Positions 1-10,955 of a stretch of DNA of 64,000 bases are shown one piece after another. Source of the DNA: Aquanectria penicillioides (taxonomy: Eukaryota; Ascomycota; Sordariomycetes; Hypocreales; Nectriaceae); contig PYIU01000007.1 of assembly GCA_003415625.1 (NCBI GenBank), positions 3,782,001-3,846,000 of the forward strand. Reading direction: 5' to 3'. Both the position numbers and the translations under genes were made by a program. The notes under the pieces were generated by a model. It was not told where the DNA came from. It did not search any database and saw only the letters and a program-made list of their open reading frames with translations. The stretch's first letter is position 1, and each line of letters opens with the position of its first letter.

Positions 1-281
1 CGGGGATCGCCATGGATCTCCTGCCCGTCCTCCTGCCTGTTTCGTGAATCGTCTGTTGGCGTAGTGCGACGTAACGCAGAGTCATCTTTTCCAATAAAAT
101 CCCCAGCTCCCCTCGTTCAAGAGTTTGTTTTTCTCTCGCTTTCCTGTGACAGGTTTGTGTCCCATGAAACCCGTTTAAGATTGTAATTCCTTTTTTTTCT
201 ATATCATTATTTATCCTTCCTCCCATCTCCCCAAAACACACTCGTGATCTTCATCCCACGTCCTTAGACGAGCTCTACGCC

Positions 282-2262
282 ATGGGCGCCAAGGACGAGA
301 CCATGGACGTGGCTCCGGCCACGCCACCCTCTGACAGCCACGATGCCGAGAAGACTGGTGACGGCGGTACCCAGATCCGCGACGACTACCGTGAGGTGGA
401 CTTTATGACCCGTAACGGTCTCAACCTTCGATCTTTTTCTAAGCGTAAGTTTGCCTTTGCCTCCTGCCTGGCCCCCATTCATTTCAAATGGCCGTGTCGC
501 AACAACACGCTGACAGTCATTCCCAGGTGACTATGGCACTGGAGAAGTCGAGCTCGATCGATCCATGAAGAAGCGCCATCTTCACATGATTGCCATTGGT
601 GGATCTATTGGTGCTGGTTTCTTCGTCGGTTCGGGTTCTGCTTTTACCAAGGGTGGTCCCGGATCTGTTCTCATATGTTTCTCGATTTGCGGTATCATGA
701 TGTTCAACGTCGTGCACGCTCTTGGTGAACTCGCTGTCATGTATCCCGTCTCTGGTGGTTTCTACACTTACTCTGTCCGCTTTGTTGATCCTTCCTGGGG
801 TTTCGCTATGGGTTGGAACTATGTGGGTGCTCTCTTACTGATCAACTCGCTTATTTGATTTTTGTGGCTAATTTGAGGTTACAGGTCTTCCAATGGCTCA
901 TTGTCTTACCGCTAGAGTTGACCGTATGCTCATTTACCGTCCAGTTTTGGAATAGGGACATCAACGCAGGAGTCTGGATTACAGTCTTTTGGATATTCAT
1001 TATTTTCATCAACATTTTCGGAACTCTTGGTTACGCCGAGGAAGAATTCTGGAGCTCTTGCTTTAAGCTGGCTGCCATTGTTATCTTCATGATCGTCGCC
1101 TTGGTCCTCATCTGCGGCGGTGGACCCTCTGATGGCAAGTACAGCGAATACTGGGGAGACCGCCTGTGGAAGGATCCCGGTGCATTCCAGCACGGATTCC
1201 GTGGTTTCTGCTCCGTCTTCGTCACTGCTGCCTTCTCATTCTCCGGTACCGAGCTGGTTGGTTTGGCCGCCGCTGAGGCTCACAACCCGGTCAAGTCTCT
1301 GCCCGGTGCCATCAAGCAGGTTTTCTGGCGAATCACCCTGTGAGTTCATGACAGCCTCCGACGCATCACCAAATCTTTTGTGCTAATCGTGTTTAGCTTT
1401 TACATTCTTGGTCTCACCTTTGTTGGTCTGCTTGTCAGCTCCACCGATGAGCGTCTCCTCAACGCCGAGAACGCGTACGCCGAAGGTACTTCTCCCTTCG
1501 TGCTGGCCGTCAAGGATGCTGGCCTCCACGGCTATGAGCACTTCATGAACTTCGTCATCTGCGTCTCTGTTGTTTCCATTGGCGTCTCTTGCGTTTACGG
1601 AGGCTCCCGAACTCTCACCGCCCTCGCCCAGGAAGGTTATGCCCCAAGGTCTTCACCTACATCGACAAGGCTGGACGTCCTCTCTGGTCTGTTTCTTTCC
1701 TTCTCGCCTGGGGTGCCCTGGCCTACATTGTCCTCGGATCCAAGGGCAGTGTTGTCTTCGACTGGCTTTTGGCCCTTTCTGGTCTCGCTGCCCTGTTCAC
1801 CTGGGGCTCAATCTGCTTGGTATGTTTCACATCGACTTGTCATGATATCCTTTGGCTAACAACTGTTATTAGTCCCACATTCGATTCCGAAATGCCTGGG
1901 TTCATCAAGGTCGATCTCTGGACCTCATCCCCTTCAAGGCCTCCGGCGGTATCTGGGGCTCGTACATGGGTCTCTTCCTCTGCTTCATCATTCTCCTTGC
2001 TCAGGTCTTCGTCGCCATTGCCCCTTACAACACGTCCGGTGTCGGCGATGCCGAGAACTTCTTCATGCAATGCCTTGCTATCCCCGTCGTCCTTGTTTTC
2101 TGGATCTGCGGCTACATCTGGAAGCGAACTGGCTGGCGCAGCCTCGACCAGATCGATCTGGATACTGGCCTTCGTGAGCATGATTGGGATGAGATCAACG
2201 CCTACCGTGCCAAGGTTGCTGCTTGGCCCGCATGGCGCCGCGCTATGCACAAGATCATGTAA
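282..2262 (+). CDS. Amino-acid permease (AAT/YAT family), one-base frameshift
   Basis: Plasma-membrane amino-acid/proton symporter of the fungal YAT family. Proposed exons are 282-444, 527-822, 885-1339, 1397-1819 and 1873-2262, all with GT-AG introns. The product would be about 575 aa: a hydrophilic N-terminus, the first membrane segment with the family motif GGSIGAGFFVGSG, then about 12 membrane helices and a short cytosolic tail ending KIM. The middle of the family pattern (FSFSGTELVGLAAAEA) is clear. Exon 4 changes frame at the C run near 1642-1645: the frame up to EGYAP continues one frame over as KVFTYIDKAGRPLWS, which is exactly what relatives show, so one base (probably a C) is missing. 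No intron explains the shift. Everything else is intact, so I treat the gene as functional with a likely sequence error; a genuine null allele is the alternative. The start is the first ATG in a good context after a CT-rich leader. Confidence 0.9.
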
Positions 2263-2780
2263 ATTACAGCACTGATCTGGTCAACAACACAGGGCTTCAA
2301 TTTGCAAACGTTTTCACATGTAGCATAACTTGACTTCTCAGCTTCCAATTAGGGATAATTGTGTGAGGTTATATAATCACCCAACACGTCATATACCCGT
2401 CCTTTAATATACTCTCTGAAGAGAAAGTGTCCCAATCCGTAGTCTGCGAATGTAATTTGATGCCCTAATCGTGTTATAGCTGCCCCCTTCGGCGCAGGTT
2501 ACTAATCGCCCACTTGTTCAACCTGGCAAAGTGTGAATTTTGCTTGGGTGGGATGTCCGAAAGCCTTATTTTCTCGGCGGGATGTGGGATGGCTATCGCC
2601 GAGTGGGATAGACTCTCAAATACTATGACCAACTTGCACGACAATGCTCTTGTAATGCGACTAAAATTTGTAACAACTGACTGAAAAATTTGGGTGGCGT
2701 CTTTGGGTGTCGGCTATAACTTCACAGAGCCCGGGGAGTTTGAACTCGGAAATCTATCATTGCCCATCGCCATTTTTACC
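2263..2780. other. Intergenic spacer
   Basis: This is the 3' flank of the permease and the promoter side of the macrodomain-sirtuin gene. I see no gene, RNA or repeat in it. The reading frame of the next gene is open back to a GTG at 2694, but no ATG lies upstream of 2781 in that frame. Confidence 0.6.
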
Positions 2781-4562
2781 ATGCTCAACGACACGATAAA
2801 ATTTCTTCTTCACGATGCTTACAAGCACAGTGGAGGACCAAGATCCGGTCATGGCCATTCAAGGATGGATCAGCTGCGCCATTATGAAAAACACCTAGAT
2901 CATCTGGATGCGTCGGCAAAATTGAGAATCCTTCAAGAGGTGCTTTGTATCCGCTCACCGGTCCCTCCTCTACCTGAGCATATCCATCAACAACTCGACG
3001 TCATCCTCACACTACAAAGGTCACATCGCATGTTGACGCAAGTCAAAACTTTAACGCCACTGGCAGTCTCCAAGCACGGCGTTAGACTGGTCCTGTGGAG
3101 AGGAGATATTACGACTCTAGCTGATGTCACTGCCATCACCAATGCAGCCAACGCCCAAATGTTGGGCTGTTTTCAACCAACTCATAAATGTATCGACAAC
3201 ATTATCCACAGCTGGGCTGGGCCGCGGTTGCGCGCGGAATGCTACGAGTTGATGGAAGCCCGCGGGTCGGACTTGGAGCCAGGCCAGTCTGTTGTCACTG
3301 CTGGCTACAGTCTTCCCACCGATTATATTATCCACACTGTCGGACCGCAGTTATTCCAAGGGGCGACACCGACAGAGGGCCAGAGGAAGCAACTGGAACA
3401 ATGCTATCGATCTATTCTAGCAGAGGTGGAAGCACTGCCTGCTTCAGAGGACGGAAGAAAATCGGTGGCCCTTTGCTGCATATCAACGGGCTTGTTCGCC
3501 TTTCCTGCTAAACAAGCAGCCAAGATCGCTACCGCAACCGTCTGCGCATGGCTTGAGCAACACCCAGAGACAACAATCACAGACATTATATACAACACGT
3601 TTACAGAAGCCGACACGGAAATCTATCAGATTGTACTTGGATCCTTGCCAAATGGATGGTCCGAGTACTTGGACAAGCCTACCCCTCCGTTGGTTCGAGC
3701 AGGGTCGATTGGCCTGGCGCGCGAATGGCTTCAGTCCGCAGACGCTGTCATTGTAAGCGCTGGAGCTGGCCTCTCTGCTTCAGATGGGCTGGACTACACC
3801 TCAACGGCACTGTTCAAGAAAAATTTCCCCGGCTTTCTGAAATACGGACTGCGGACTCTTTACTCTGTTTTTGGATTCTCAGGGTGGCCGTCAGAACAGG
3901 ATCGATGGGGATATTACTTCACGCATCTGAACATGATCAAGAAATGGCCGGCTTCTCCCATGTACCATAAGCTCATCAGCTTTTTGGAGAAATTCGGACC
4001 TGATGCCCATGTTAGGACGTCGAATGCTGACGGCCTGTTCGTCGCCAACGGCTGGTCCAGTGATCAGTTGTCAAGTCCTCAGGGATCATATGCGGTATTC
4101 CAGTGCCTCAAGAACTGCAGGCCAGATGCTGTTGTTGAATCGTGGCCAATAGTGGAGGGCGGTTTAAGCTCACTAGATCCCGTCACTCAAAAGCTGTCAG
4201 ACCCTGAAAAGGTCCCATGGTGTCGGTTCTGTGGCAGCAAAATGTTCATCTGTGTCCGTGCTGGGTCCTGGTTCAACTCGCAACCATTCCAGGATGGAGA
4301 AAAGAGGTGGGAAGAATACCAACGACGGATAATTCGAGAGGGAAAGAAGGTAGTTGTTTTGGAACTAGGCGTGGGAATGAATACTCCCGGAGTCCTCAGG
4401 TGGCCTAACGAGGATCTTGTATCCGAAGGAGATGGGAACATCAAGCTAGTCAGAGCCGGTCTCGGCTTGGAGGTAGCTGTGCCGTTTGAACTTGAGGAGG
4501 CAGGCCTTGCTACCAGCATAGAGGGCGATCTAAAAGAAACCATTAGCCAGCTTTTTGAATAA
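2781..4562 (+). CDS. Macrodomain fused to SirTM-type (class M) sirtuin
   Basis: Single-exon protein of 593 aa that joins two ADP-ribose enzymes. Residues about 100-290 are a zinc-type macrodomain: NAANAQMLGCF followed by PTHKCID gives the Cys/His/Cys zinc trio (C130, H135, C137) typical of Zn-macro ADP-ribosyl hydrolases. Residues about 305-593 are a sirtuin: GAGLSASDG (about 328) for NAD binding, TSNADG (413-418) in place of TQNxDG, and four zinc cysteines (about 442, 446, 481, 484, as QC-x3-C and WCRFC). The usual catalytic HG pair is replaced by QG (Q434), as in SirTM enzymes, which ADP-ribosylate proteins rather than mainly deacetylate. One polypeptide may therefore both add and remove the mark. 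In bacteria the two parts are separate genes in lipoate-linked operons, and fused fungal forms are known. No lipoylation gene is adjacent here. The start is the first in-frame ATG. Confidence 0.92.
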   Translation: MLNDTIKFLLHDAYKHSGGPRSGHGHSRMDQLRHYEKHLDHLDASAKLRILQEVLCIRSPVPPLPEHIHQQLDVILTLQRSHRMLTQVKTLTPLAVSKHGVRLVLWRGDITTLADVTAITNAANAQMLGCFQPTHKCIDNIIHSWAGPRLRAECYELMEARGSDLEPGQSVVTAGYSLPTDYIIHTVGPQLFQGATPTEGQRKQLEQCYRSILAEVEALPASEDGRKSVALCCISTGLFAFPAKQAAKIATATVCAWLEQHPETTITDIIYNTFTEADTEIYQIVLGSLPNGWSEYLDKPTPPLVRAGSIGLAREWLQSADAVIVSAGAGLSASDGLDYTSTALFKKNFPGFLKYGLRTLYSVFGFSGWPSEQDRWGYYFTHLNMIKKWPASPMYHKLISFLEKFGPDAHVRTSNADGLFVANGWSSDQLSSPQGSYAVFQCLKNCRPDAVVESWPIVEGGLSSLDPVTQKLSDPEKVPWCRFCGSKMFICVRAGSWFNSQPFQDGEKRWEEYQRRIIREGKKVVVLELGVGMNTPGVLRWPNEDLVSEGDGNIKLVRAGLGLEVAVPFELEEAGLATSIEGDLKETISQLFE

Positions 4563-4803
4563 GTACCATCAGAGAGATCAGCAGTGTACAAAATAAAAAT
4601 TGAATAGAATTGCTACTATAATCTAGTCTATTGTCTATTGTGCTCCGCTTTCCGGAAACTCGCGATATCCATAAGGTTTAATCTGCCTTAATCTTCTGAA
4701 ATAAATAATAGGTATTTTCAAACGCCGTGTGCATGTAAACAGAGAGAATCTTGCCGAATATCACCCATGTTTCGGCAACGGGTATCGCGCTCATTGGCCA
4801 AGC

Positions 4804-5805
4804 TCACGATTTCCTGTCGTCCCAAAATTTCTTGATCGAGTCCAGGTATTCTCTCATCCCCTCCGTCTCCTCCCTTTCTTCCTTTGTCTCGCTTTCCCCC
4901 TTCTTTTCCTTCTCCTCTTTCTTTTCGAGTTTTGACCTATATCTGGCAACGATAAGGTCTCGGGCAATCTTTGGCGAGGCAAGTGATAGCTCTTCGTCAA
5001 GCTTGGCCTGGCTGATCATCTTCCCGTTGCATAAGGCTTTGACAAGCGAGTCAACTAAATGCTGACAATTACTTGAAAGCAGGCTATATCGCGGGTGAAG
5101 GGCCATATGCGCCATGCCTAGGACCCATACTTAGCGAATGATCTAGTGATGATGAAGTGAGCAATGCTGGGATGCTACTTACCAGCTTCCTGGATTTCTT
5201 GGTGCGTTTTTGTGGTTTCGCCAACGTAGTAGCAGGAGCTCCAGGTCTCTACAAAGTCGGGTGTGACTTCGGCGACGCGAAAGTAGTTCCTGCCAAGCAT
5301 ATGGAACTCGAGGCGATCGCTCATTAGGTCATAACAATAACAGGGTTCAAGGCCACGGTTAATCACACACACGGCCCAGTGGCTCACGCTGTCCAAGGAC
5401 ATGCCGACGTGCTTTGCGAGAAGCCTATATGACTTTTCCGACAATTCAAATTTTCCAAACGAGATTGGAATCGTCACCAGGAACACGGCCTTGTGGTCGG
5501 TGTTTTGGTCGTACTGCAGGGGGGCCATCTCGGACGCGGAATCCCCCGTGACCTTGGCCGTGATCAGTCTTAGAAACTCATTTCTTAGTCTGATTTCCTC
5601 GGCTCTTTGGGCGTCTATTTCGTCCTCAACGCTGTGCTTCTTCCCTTTACGCTGCTCCCTGTAATGCCACGCAAATCCTGTCAGCATAACCAGCCCGGGA
5701 TGTCCGGAAACGAAACAAGGCGGGATGCGCGTACCATTTTTTGGTGATGGATGCATAAGCCGCCCCGCTAGCCGCTGCTAGCTTGGACAGCGTGTCAAAT
5801 CCCAT
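4804..5805 (-). CDS. Unknown protein with HWAV...NCQ (LRAT/papain-like) pattern
   Basis: Three exons on the minus strand: 5805-5735, 5658-5183 and 5117-4804. The GT-AG junctions keep frame and give 286 aa. I cannot name the family with certainty. Visible features are a short head, a charged stretch (about residues 25-60), a beta-rich core with SHWAVCVIN (His117), a tyrosine-rich region, then SSNCQHLVDSL (Cys200) and a highly charged Lys/Glu coiled-coil-like tail. A His in HWAV followed some 80 residues later by an NCQ cysteine is the arrangement of LRAT/NlpC-P60 and permuted papain-fold proteins (thiol peptidases or acyltransferases). That link is an inference. The start is the ATG nearest the conserved part; an in-frame GTG upstream was not used. 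It converges on the macrodomain-sirtuin gene, with 241 bp between stops. Confidence 0.7.
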
Positions 5806-6273
5806 TTCTGGCTCAGGCAAATGCTGGACAATTATGGAGAGCACAAAAAGCGTAAGTAACCTGCATGTATTGCGGTTTTTTGTGATGCTCGCAGCCAGGT
5901 CACCAGATTTGCTAGACCGCTAATCCGAATAAGGTTAGCATAGCTCGGCCCCCAATTAACCGCAGACAGTCAATCGGATTGTGTATGTCAGTTTGGCTGT
6001 TGAGATGGAGACAACCAGTTGGAGCAGTGCATCTACTAGAGATTCTATATCTTTCTAGTGCAACTGTAACGCCTTTTAAATTTGGTATGTGTTTTTGTTG
6101 TTTCCACCCAGTGAGCATGTTCTTGGTGGTGATTTCCTGGCCCGTATTTCAGGAAATCCAGAACCCAAGCACTGTCAGTAACGAGCAGTATTCCAATAGC
6201 ATGCTACCAGCGTCCCTGGTATTTAACAATGTCGAAATTAGTTCTTCCTCATAATTTTCTTGTCATATATACT
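5806..6273. other. Intergenic spacer
   Basis: Promoter side of the HWAV/NCQ gene and 3' flank of the MFS pseudogene. I see no open frame that resembles a protein and no repeat. Confidence 0.5.
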
Positions 6274-8100
6274 CTACGTCTTCTCTTTGGAGGCCTCCTC
6301 AGCCATCTTCTTTTGCACAGCCACCTTCTGTGGGCTTCCCTCACCTTCGTTCTTCTTGTCCTTTTTCACATTGATCCACTCTACAAACACGGTGCCTAAC
6401 ACGCCACAGATGCCAAAGTTGCACCAATAGTCCAAACCGGTTTCAAGGCCCCTGATTATGCATGAAGAATCCCCTCAACGACCTCTGCAGGGTAAATCTC
6501 TCCATCGAAGAGACAAGATGTGAAGCCCCGCTGTGAATAACCATACTTGGATTCACAGAAGGCACGTGCTCCAACTTGCGAACCAATCCATTCTCGAGGA
6601 TGTTTTGGCAAACGAACAAACAGATGGTGCTGGAGAGTGTCTGGAAAAATATGATAGCAGATGTGCCAAGGGCAATATCACTGTCTTTGAGGACGGTCTG
6701 AGGAACCATCATAACATGTTGCCCACAGAGTCCAAAGGAAGCACCGGCTAAGACGAGTGTAATGACCCAGTATCCCGTGCTTATGTCTATGCCGTATCTG
6801 ACCATGAACCCACTGGACACTGCAGACAGAACAGAGCCTAGGATGAGCTGTGGTACATAGTACCCGATTGCGCTGGTCTGTATAATCGAGGACAGCTCCC
6901 GCAAGATGTTTCGTATTAGATCTCAACATGAAAGACATACACTGAAGCCTGTTACGACGAAGAAGACCATCATTGTGACTGTGCTGCTTAACATATTATT
7001 TCAGGCCTGGTAAGCCCAGTCGTTTCGAACGGCTTGGAACCAGAGGGGCACGTAATAACTGTTGATGTAGAGGGCGGCATAGCCACCGAAACCAAACCAT
7101 ATAACAGTTGCAATAGACCTCTGCTTGATAATGCGGGTTGGTACTGTGGCTTTATCGCCTAAACATACTTGGACACAACACCAAGCTAAGCCGGGGACTC
7201 CAAAGATGGTAAACAGCAGGATGCATCTCCAATTTCCCCAAGGGGATCTGGTGCCACTCCACTGTAGCGCTAGGAGCAGACAGATTATGGCGGGTACAAT
7301 TATAGCAGTAATCAAGGTTCTGCAAAAATTCGAGCCAAGTTGTGGCCTGCTTCTTAGAACGACTAGGAAGTTGAATGAGGAAGAACACTGCAATCATGGT
7401 CAATACCCCCATGGGCAAGTTAATCCAAAAGCACCATCCGGTACCAAAGTAAGCTGGAGTTTCGTCAGCATGAATGGGGACTCGGATAATTGCCTTACTC
7501 CAACTGGCCTTGTCTGTCAAGACTCCTCCCGAAAATGGGGCTAAAACAATGGACAACCACATGCCGGCTCCGATCACCGCGGTATGCTTTGGTCTTTCCT
7601 AGAGCGGCATGCTAGTTGCGATGATCTTAATCTCCACGCTCAGCTAAAAAGAAGCAACTTTTAGCTGGAATACACCAATACCACGTACCACCATTGCTCC
7701 GGTGGCATTCCCAGTAGCAGCGCCACAAAGGATGGAGCCGATTTCAAAGATGCCAAAAGTCGTTAAAAATATGACTTTCACGTTGCAAGCTGCGTAAAGT
7801 TTCCCAAGAACCAACTGAGAACATGACGCCATCATAAAATACGCGGTCGCATACTAGCCGATGTCATCAAGTGAGTTGGACTCGGCGGTAATTTTGGGAG
7901 TCGCAACACCGAGGATGGTTCGATCCTGGAAATGTGACTGAGTGAGCAATTCCTTCCATTGACAACAATCCTGTCGGGCGCATACCAGGTTACCACAGAC
8001 GACAGCAAGGAATAGGCCGATGGCGATCGAATACAGCCTGACACCGGTAGGGTAGTGTGATGTATCATCCTCTTCAACCTCCGATGCTCTGGCTCAACCT
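6274..8100 (-). pseudogene. Decayed MFS drug/toxin efflux carrier (DHA14 type)
   Basis: Pieces of one 14-helix MFS exporter lie in order on the minus strand but in different frames. They are YPTGVRLYSIAIG (near 8050), TPKITAESNSLDDIG then a stop then YATAYF (near 7860), FEIGSILCGAATGN (near 7750), the FWINLPMG helix (near 7420), VPAIICLLLALQW with RIIKQRSIA (7150-7300), YYVPQLILGSVLS and IIFFQTLSS (6600-6880), and a last helix plus charged tail ending at 6274. Defects are a TAG at 7856-7854 where relatives have Trp, a second TAG near 7604, a frame break near 7320 between QNLD and the VPAII helix, a frame break near 8060 before YPTG, and a lost 3' splice site before the WCFWINLP segment. The N-terminal ATG was not found. 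This is a dead relative of aflatoxin-pump-like carriers. Confidence 0.82.
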
Positions 8101-9512
8101 TGTCCACGGCTTGGGTTATTGGCGACTCAAGGCGTGGGCTTGAGCTGACGGAAATGCGTTGAGAATACTGATGGGTTTGGGGGAATGGTGCCGGAGAGGC
8201 AAAGTTTAGGCTTTGATAATCTCAACGCTGGTCGCCTGCGTTTTCTAAAATTTCGATGAGCTCACCGCTGCCATTTGAAAATGGTACGGATAGAGTACGG
8301 ACTGAGAAGCTGACGCGAGGCATCGGGAAAGGAGATTTTGGACACGGAGTGTGTTGGAGCCCGGCCTGGCATTTCGGCAACACCAATCGCGAGGCCTTAT
8401 TACAGTGGAAGTCTTACGAATAGCTTGTTCACTGTGCACGGTGGCTAGTCACGTTCGTGTTGAGTGATCCAGGAGCGGGGAGGTTCACGGTGTCGGGAAG
8501 TATTTTGGTGGCCGAAACGATGTGCCATTGGCTGTCGACTTTGGTCTCAAAGGAAGCTGAGGATTCATCTATCGCATAAATGTGAAGTATGAGTGCTGGA
8601 AATGGGTTGTGAACTTCAATCAGTAGCGTTGGTGGATATTGTAGGGATTAGGATTCGTTTTGGAGAAGCAGTCATTTGCTGCTAGAAGCGTGCGTAAATC
8701 CATGATGAGGCATGGGATCGTTTATTTTCATGTATTAAAATTTTCGGGAAACAGTTTCTGATTTGATATTGTTGTAGCTTATCCTCAACAATGTTCATGG
8801 ATGGCAATGTCAATATGATCTCACAATCAGCTACACGAGTTGCTCGGCCGTTAGCGAGCAGCGTCGCAGCAGTGCCTCCCTCACAAGTAGGCCGAGTGAC
8901 GACCGCTATGTATCGTACAGCTGCTCTCGTGCCGAAGCTGAAGCAGCGTAATGTCAATACCCGATGCCAAAGCCGGAGGGGTCGTCAAGACAGAGGTGCC
9001 CCGTTTCGGAGACATGCGGGGTCTACTGAAGCGAGCATTTAGGGAGCTGTCTTTCTACGAGGTTTTTATTCTTCTCAAACGATGATGATATTGTCGAGAT
9101 AAGATATGAGCTGAAGTCAAAAGCCCTGAAGGAACCGCCATCGCATACCTCTGTCTCTGTTTTTTCTTTATCCAGTCACGGTGCTTTCTTCCTCCTTGAT
9201 TCATCAAAGCCCTCGCAGCTGCTACCCCGCGTGTCAATCAGCCTCTGTTCCCGTTCCCCAGAGTCGGGGCCGCAATCCAGGATTCTAAGCGCTGCGGGGA
9301 CCCCAAGTTTCCGTCGTCTGCAGCATCCTCGTGTCGCGTCAGCCCTCGGCTCGAGGGAATCGACACGGTGGAGCGATGCCGGCCTCCAGCCCATGTGGGT
9401 CAACAACTCCAACACCCAGCCATCCAACTTGTTGAACCAAATCGTCGCTGGCGCTGTGAAGGTAAGCTTCTAGAATCACAACTCTCATTCCAACAGCAAA
9501 TTGTTTTCCAGA
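8101..9512. other. Gene-poor spacer
   Basis: About 1.4 kb between two pseudogenes. Several short open frames occur on both strands (for example 8682-8957 minus and 9231-9473 plus), but none shows a recognisable domain, intron pattern or start context. I assign no function. Confidence 0.5.
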
Positions 9513-10413
9513 ATGCCTCTCTATCAACCAGCTGATGTGGACACGCCTGTGCTGTCGCAATTCAGTCTCAAGGGCAAGATTGCCATCGTCACCGGCGGTT
9601 CGAGAGGCATTGGCCTCCAGGTTGTAACTGGGTTGGCCGAAGCAGGGGCAGATGTCGCATTCGTTTACACAAATGCCGATAAGACTGCTGCCATAGTTTC
9701 CGAACAGACCGGCGTGCGAATTCAGGCCTATAAGCAAGACGTCACCGATCGACAGGGCCTCGAGGCGACGATCAACAAGATTGTTGAGGAATTCGGCTAT
9801 GGAACATTGGACATTGTGGTAGCAAACGCCGGTGTTTGTTAAAATGTACCATTTCTCGAGTATACCGAATCCGCCTGGCAGTATATGAATAGTATTAATT
9901 ATGATGATGTGATCTGGACGGCTCTCACCGCTGGCAAGATCTTCAAAAAGCTGGCAAGAGGAAAGCTCATCATCACTGCGTCGGTTAGCGCTGGCCTGGT
10001 GAATGTCCCTCAAACACAGGCCGCCTACAACTCATCAAAAGCTGGTGTGTTGCAGCTTGGCCGCAGTCTCGCTGTGGAGTGGATGGATTTTGCCCAAGTC
10101 AACCGCGTATCGCCTGAATGCATTTACACGGAAAGCATGAGGTCTTCATCCTTCCACACAGGTTCAATTGCAGCTAACCATACTTAAGTGATGACCCGGC
10201 AACCAAGCGAACTTCTGAATAAATGGCTCACTATGATCCCCCATGGACGAGTCTGTCTGGCACAGGAATTGAAAGGCGTACGTAAAATTTTCCTCTCATA
10301 GGTTACAATATTGTGACTATTCTTGCAGATATATGACTTTCTCGCTAGCGATGCCTCGTGGTTATATGACAGGCTCTAATGTTATAATAGATGGCGGTTT
10401 CACTCTGCCCTAA
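9513..10413 (+). pseudogene. Decayed short-chain dehydrogenase (sorbose/mannitol-reductase-like)
   Basis: Classical SDR related to fungal NADP-dependent polyol or sorbose reductases. The N-terminal half is good: KGKIAIVTGGSRGIGLQ (cofactor motif TGxxxGIG) and DIVVANAGVC. It is then cut by an in-frame TAA at 9840-9842, in a position where relatives read a sense codon (CAA is the simplest ancestor). The same frame continues with PFLEYTESAWQ, LIITASVSAGLVNVPQTQ and the catalytic AYNSSK. SPE replaces the usual SPG. The end is in pieces: TMIPHGRVCLAQELKG, then FLASDAS, and YMTGSNVIIDGGFTLP one frame over, ending at 10413. One nonsense codon plus at least one frameshift make a functional enzyme unlikely. 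The ATG at 9513 fits the family start. Confidence 0.85.
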
Positions 10414-10955
10414 AAGCTAAAATTGAAGAAACCCCAAAAAAAATTAAGATTTCAATGACTCTTGAACAAAAGACTCCAAAACGGTGGCTCTACTGACGAT
10501 TAATGTGATGAAGGATCTGTAAATTTGGAATTGATATCTCAATCATTACTTCAACGTCATGGTAGCACTTTGTCTATATTTAATACTCAATCGCATAGTC
10601 TTTTTGAAACTGGTAAGGGTAAGCAAGGGATCATAGTGTTTGGATTGAATTACCCGAGGGAAATTGGTACTGCTGCGAAATTATTCTTTTCTTCTTCCCC
10701 TTACTGCGATGGCTTTGATAAGCAAAGCTTCACTGAAGTGACGTATATACCCCAATACACGAGGAGAGTAGCAATTGAGATCAAACAAGTAAAGGATTTA
10801 GCTCTCGCATATATTTTTCTACCACTATTGATAGAACTATGAGTTCTTTTGAACCATAATTATCTATGATATAGTTTTTTCAAGCTGCATTTCGTTTTAA
10901 TTCCAGCACCTTAGCAGACTATGGCACTCAAAGTTAGCTAAGATCCTTCTCAGGG
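10414..10955. other. AT-rich intergenic spacer
   Basis: Convergent 3' ends flank this visibly AT-rich stretch. The open frame at 10525-10842 has low-complexity composition and no recognisable similarity, so no gene is called. Confidence 0.5.

Noticed and set aside
1120..1386. Alternative plus frame in permease exon 3
   Set aside because: A shadow of the permease coding frame, which continues with clear helices.
2694..2780. N-terminal extension of the sirtuin from a GTG
   Set aside because: Fungal nuclear genes start at ATG almost always. The first in-frame ATG is at 2781 and the extension holds no domain.
8682..8957. Minus-strand 91-codon frame with Ala/Thr-rich segment
   Set aside because: Resembles dehydrogenase C-termini only loosely. 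The first half has no partner upstream.
9339..10013. Long minus-strand open frame of 224 codons
   Set aside because: It is antisense to the SDR pseudogene, whose plus-strand motifs (TGGSRGIG, YNSSK) are clear. The minus translation has no family pattern.
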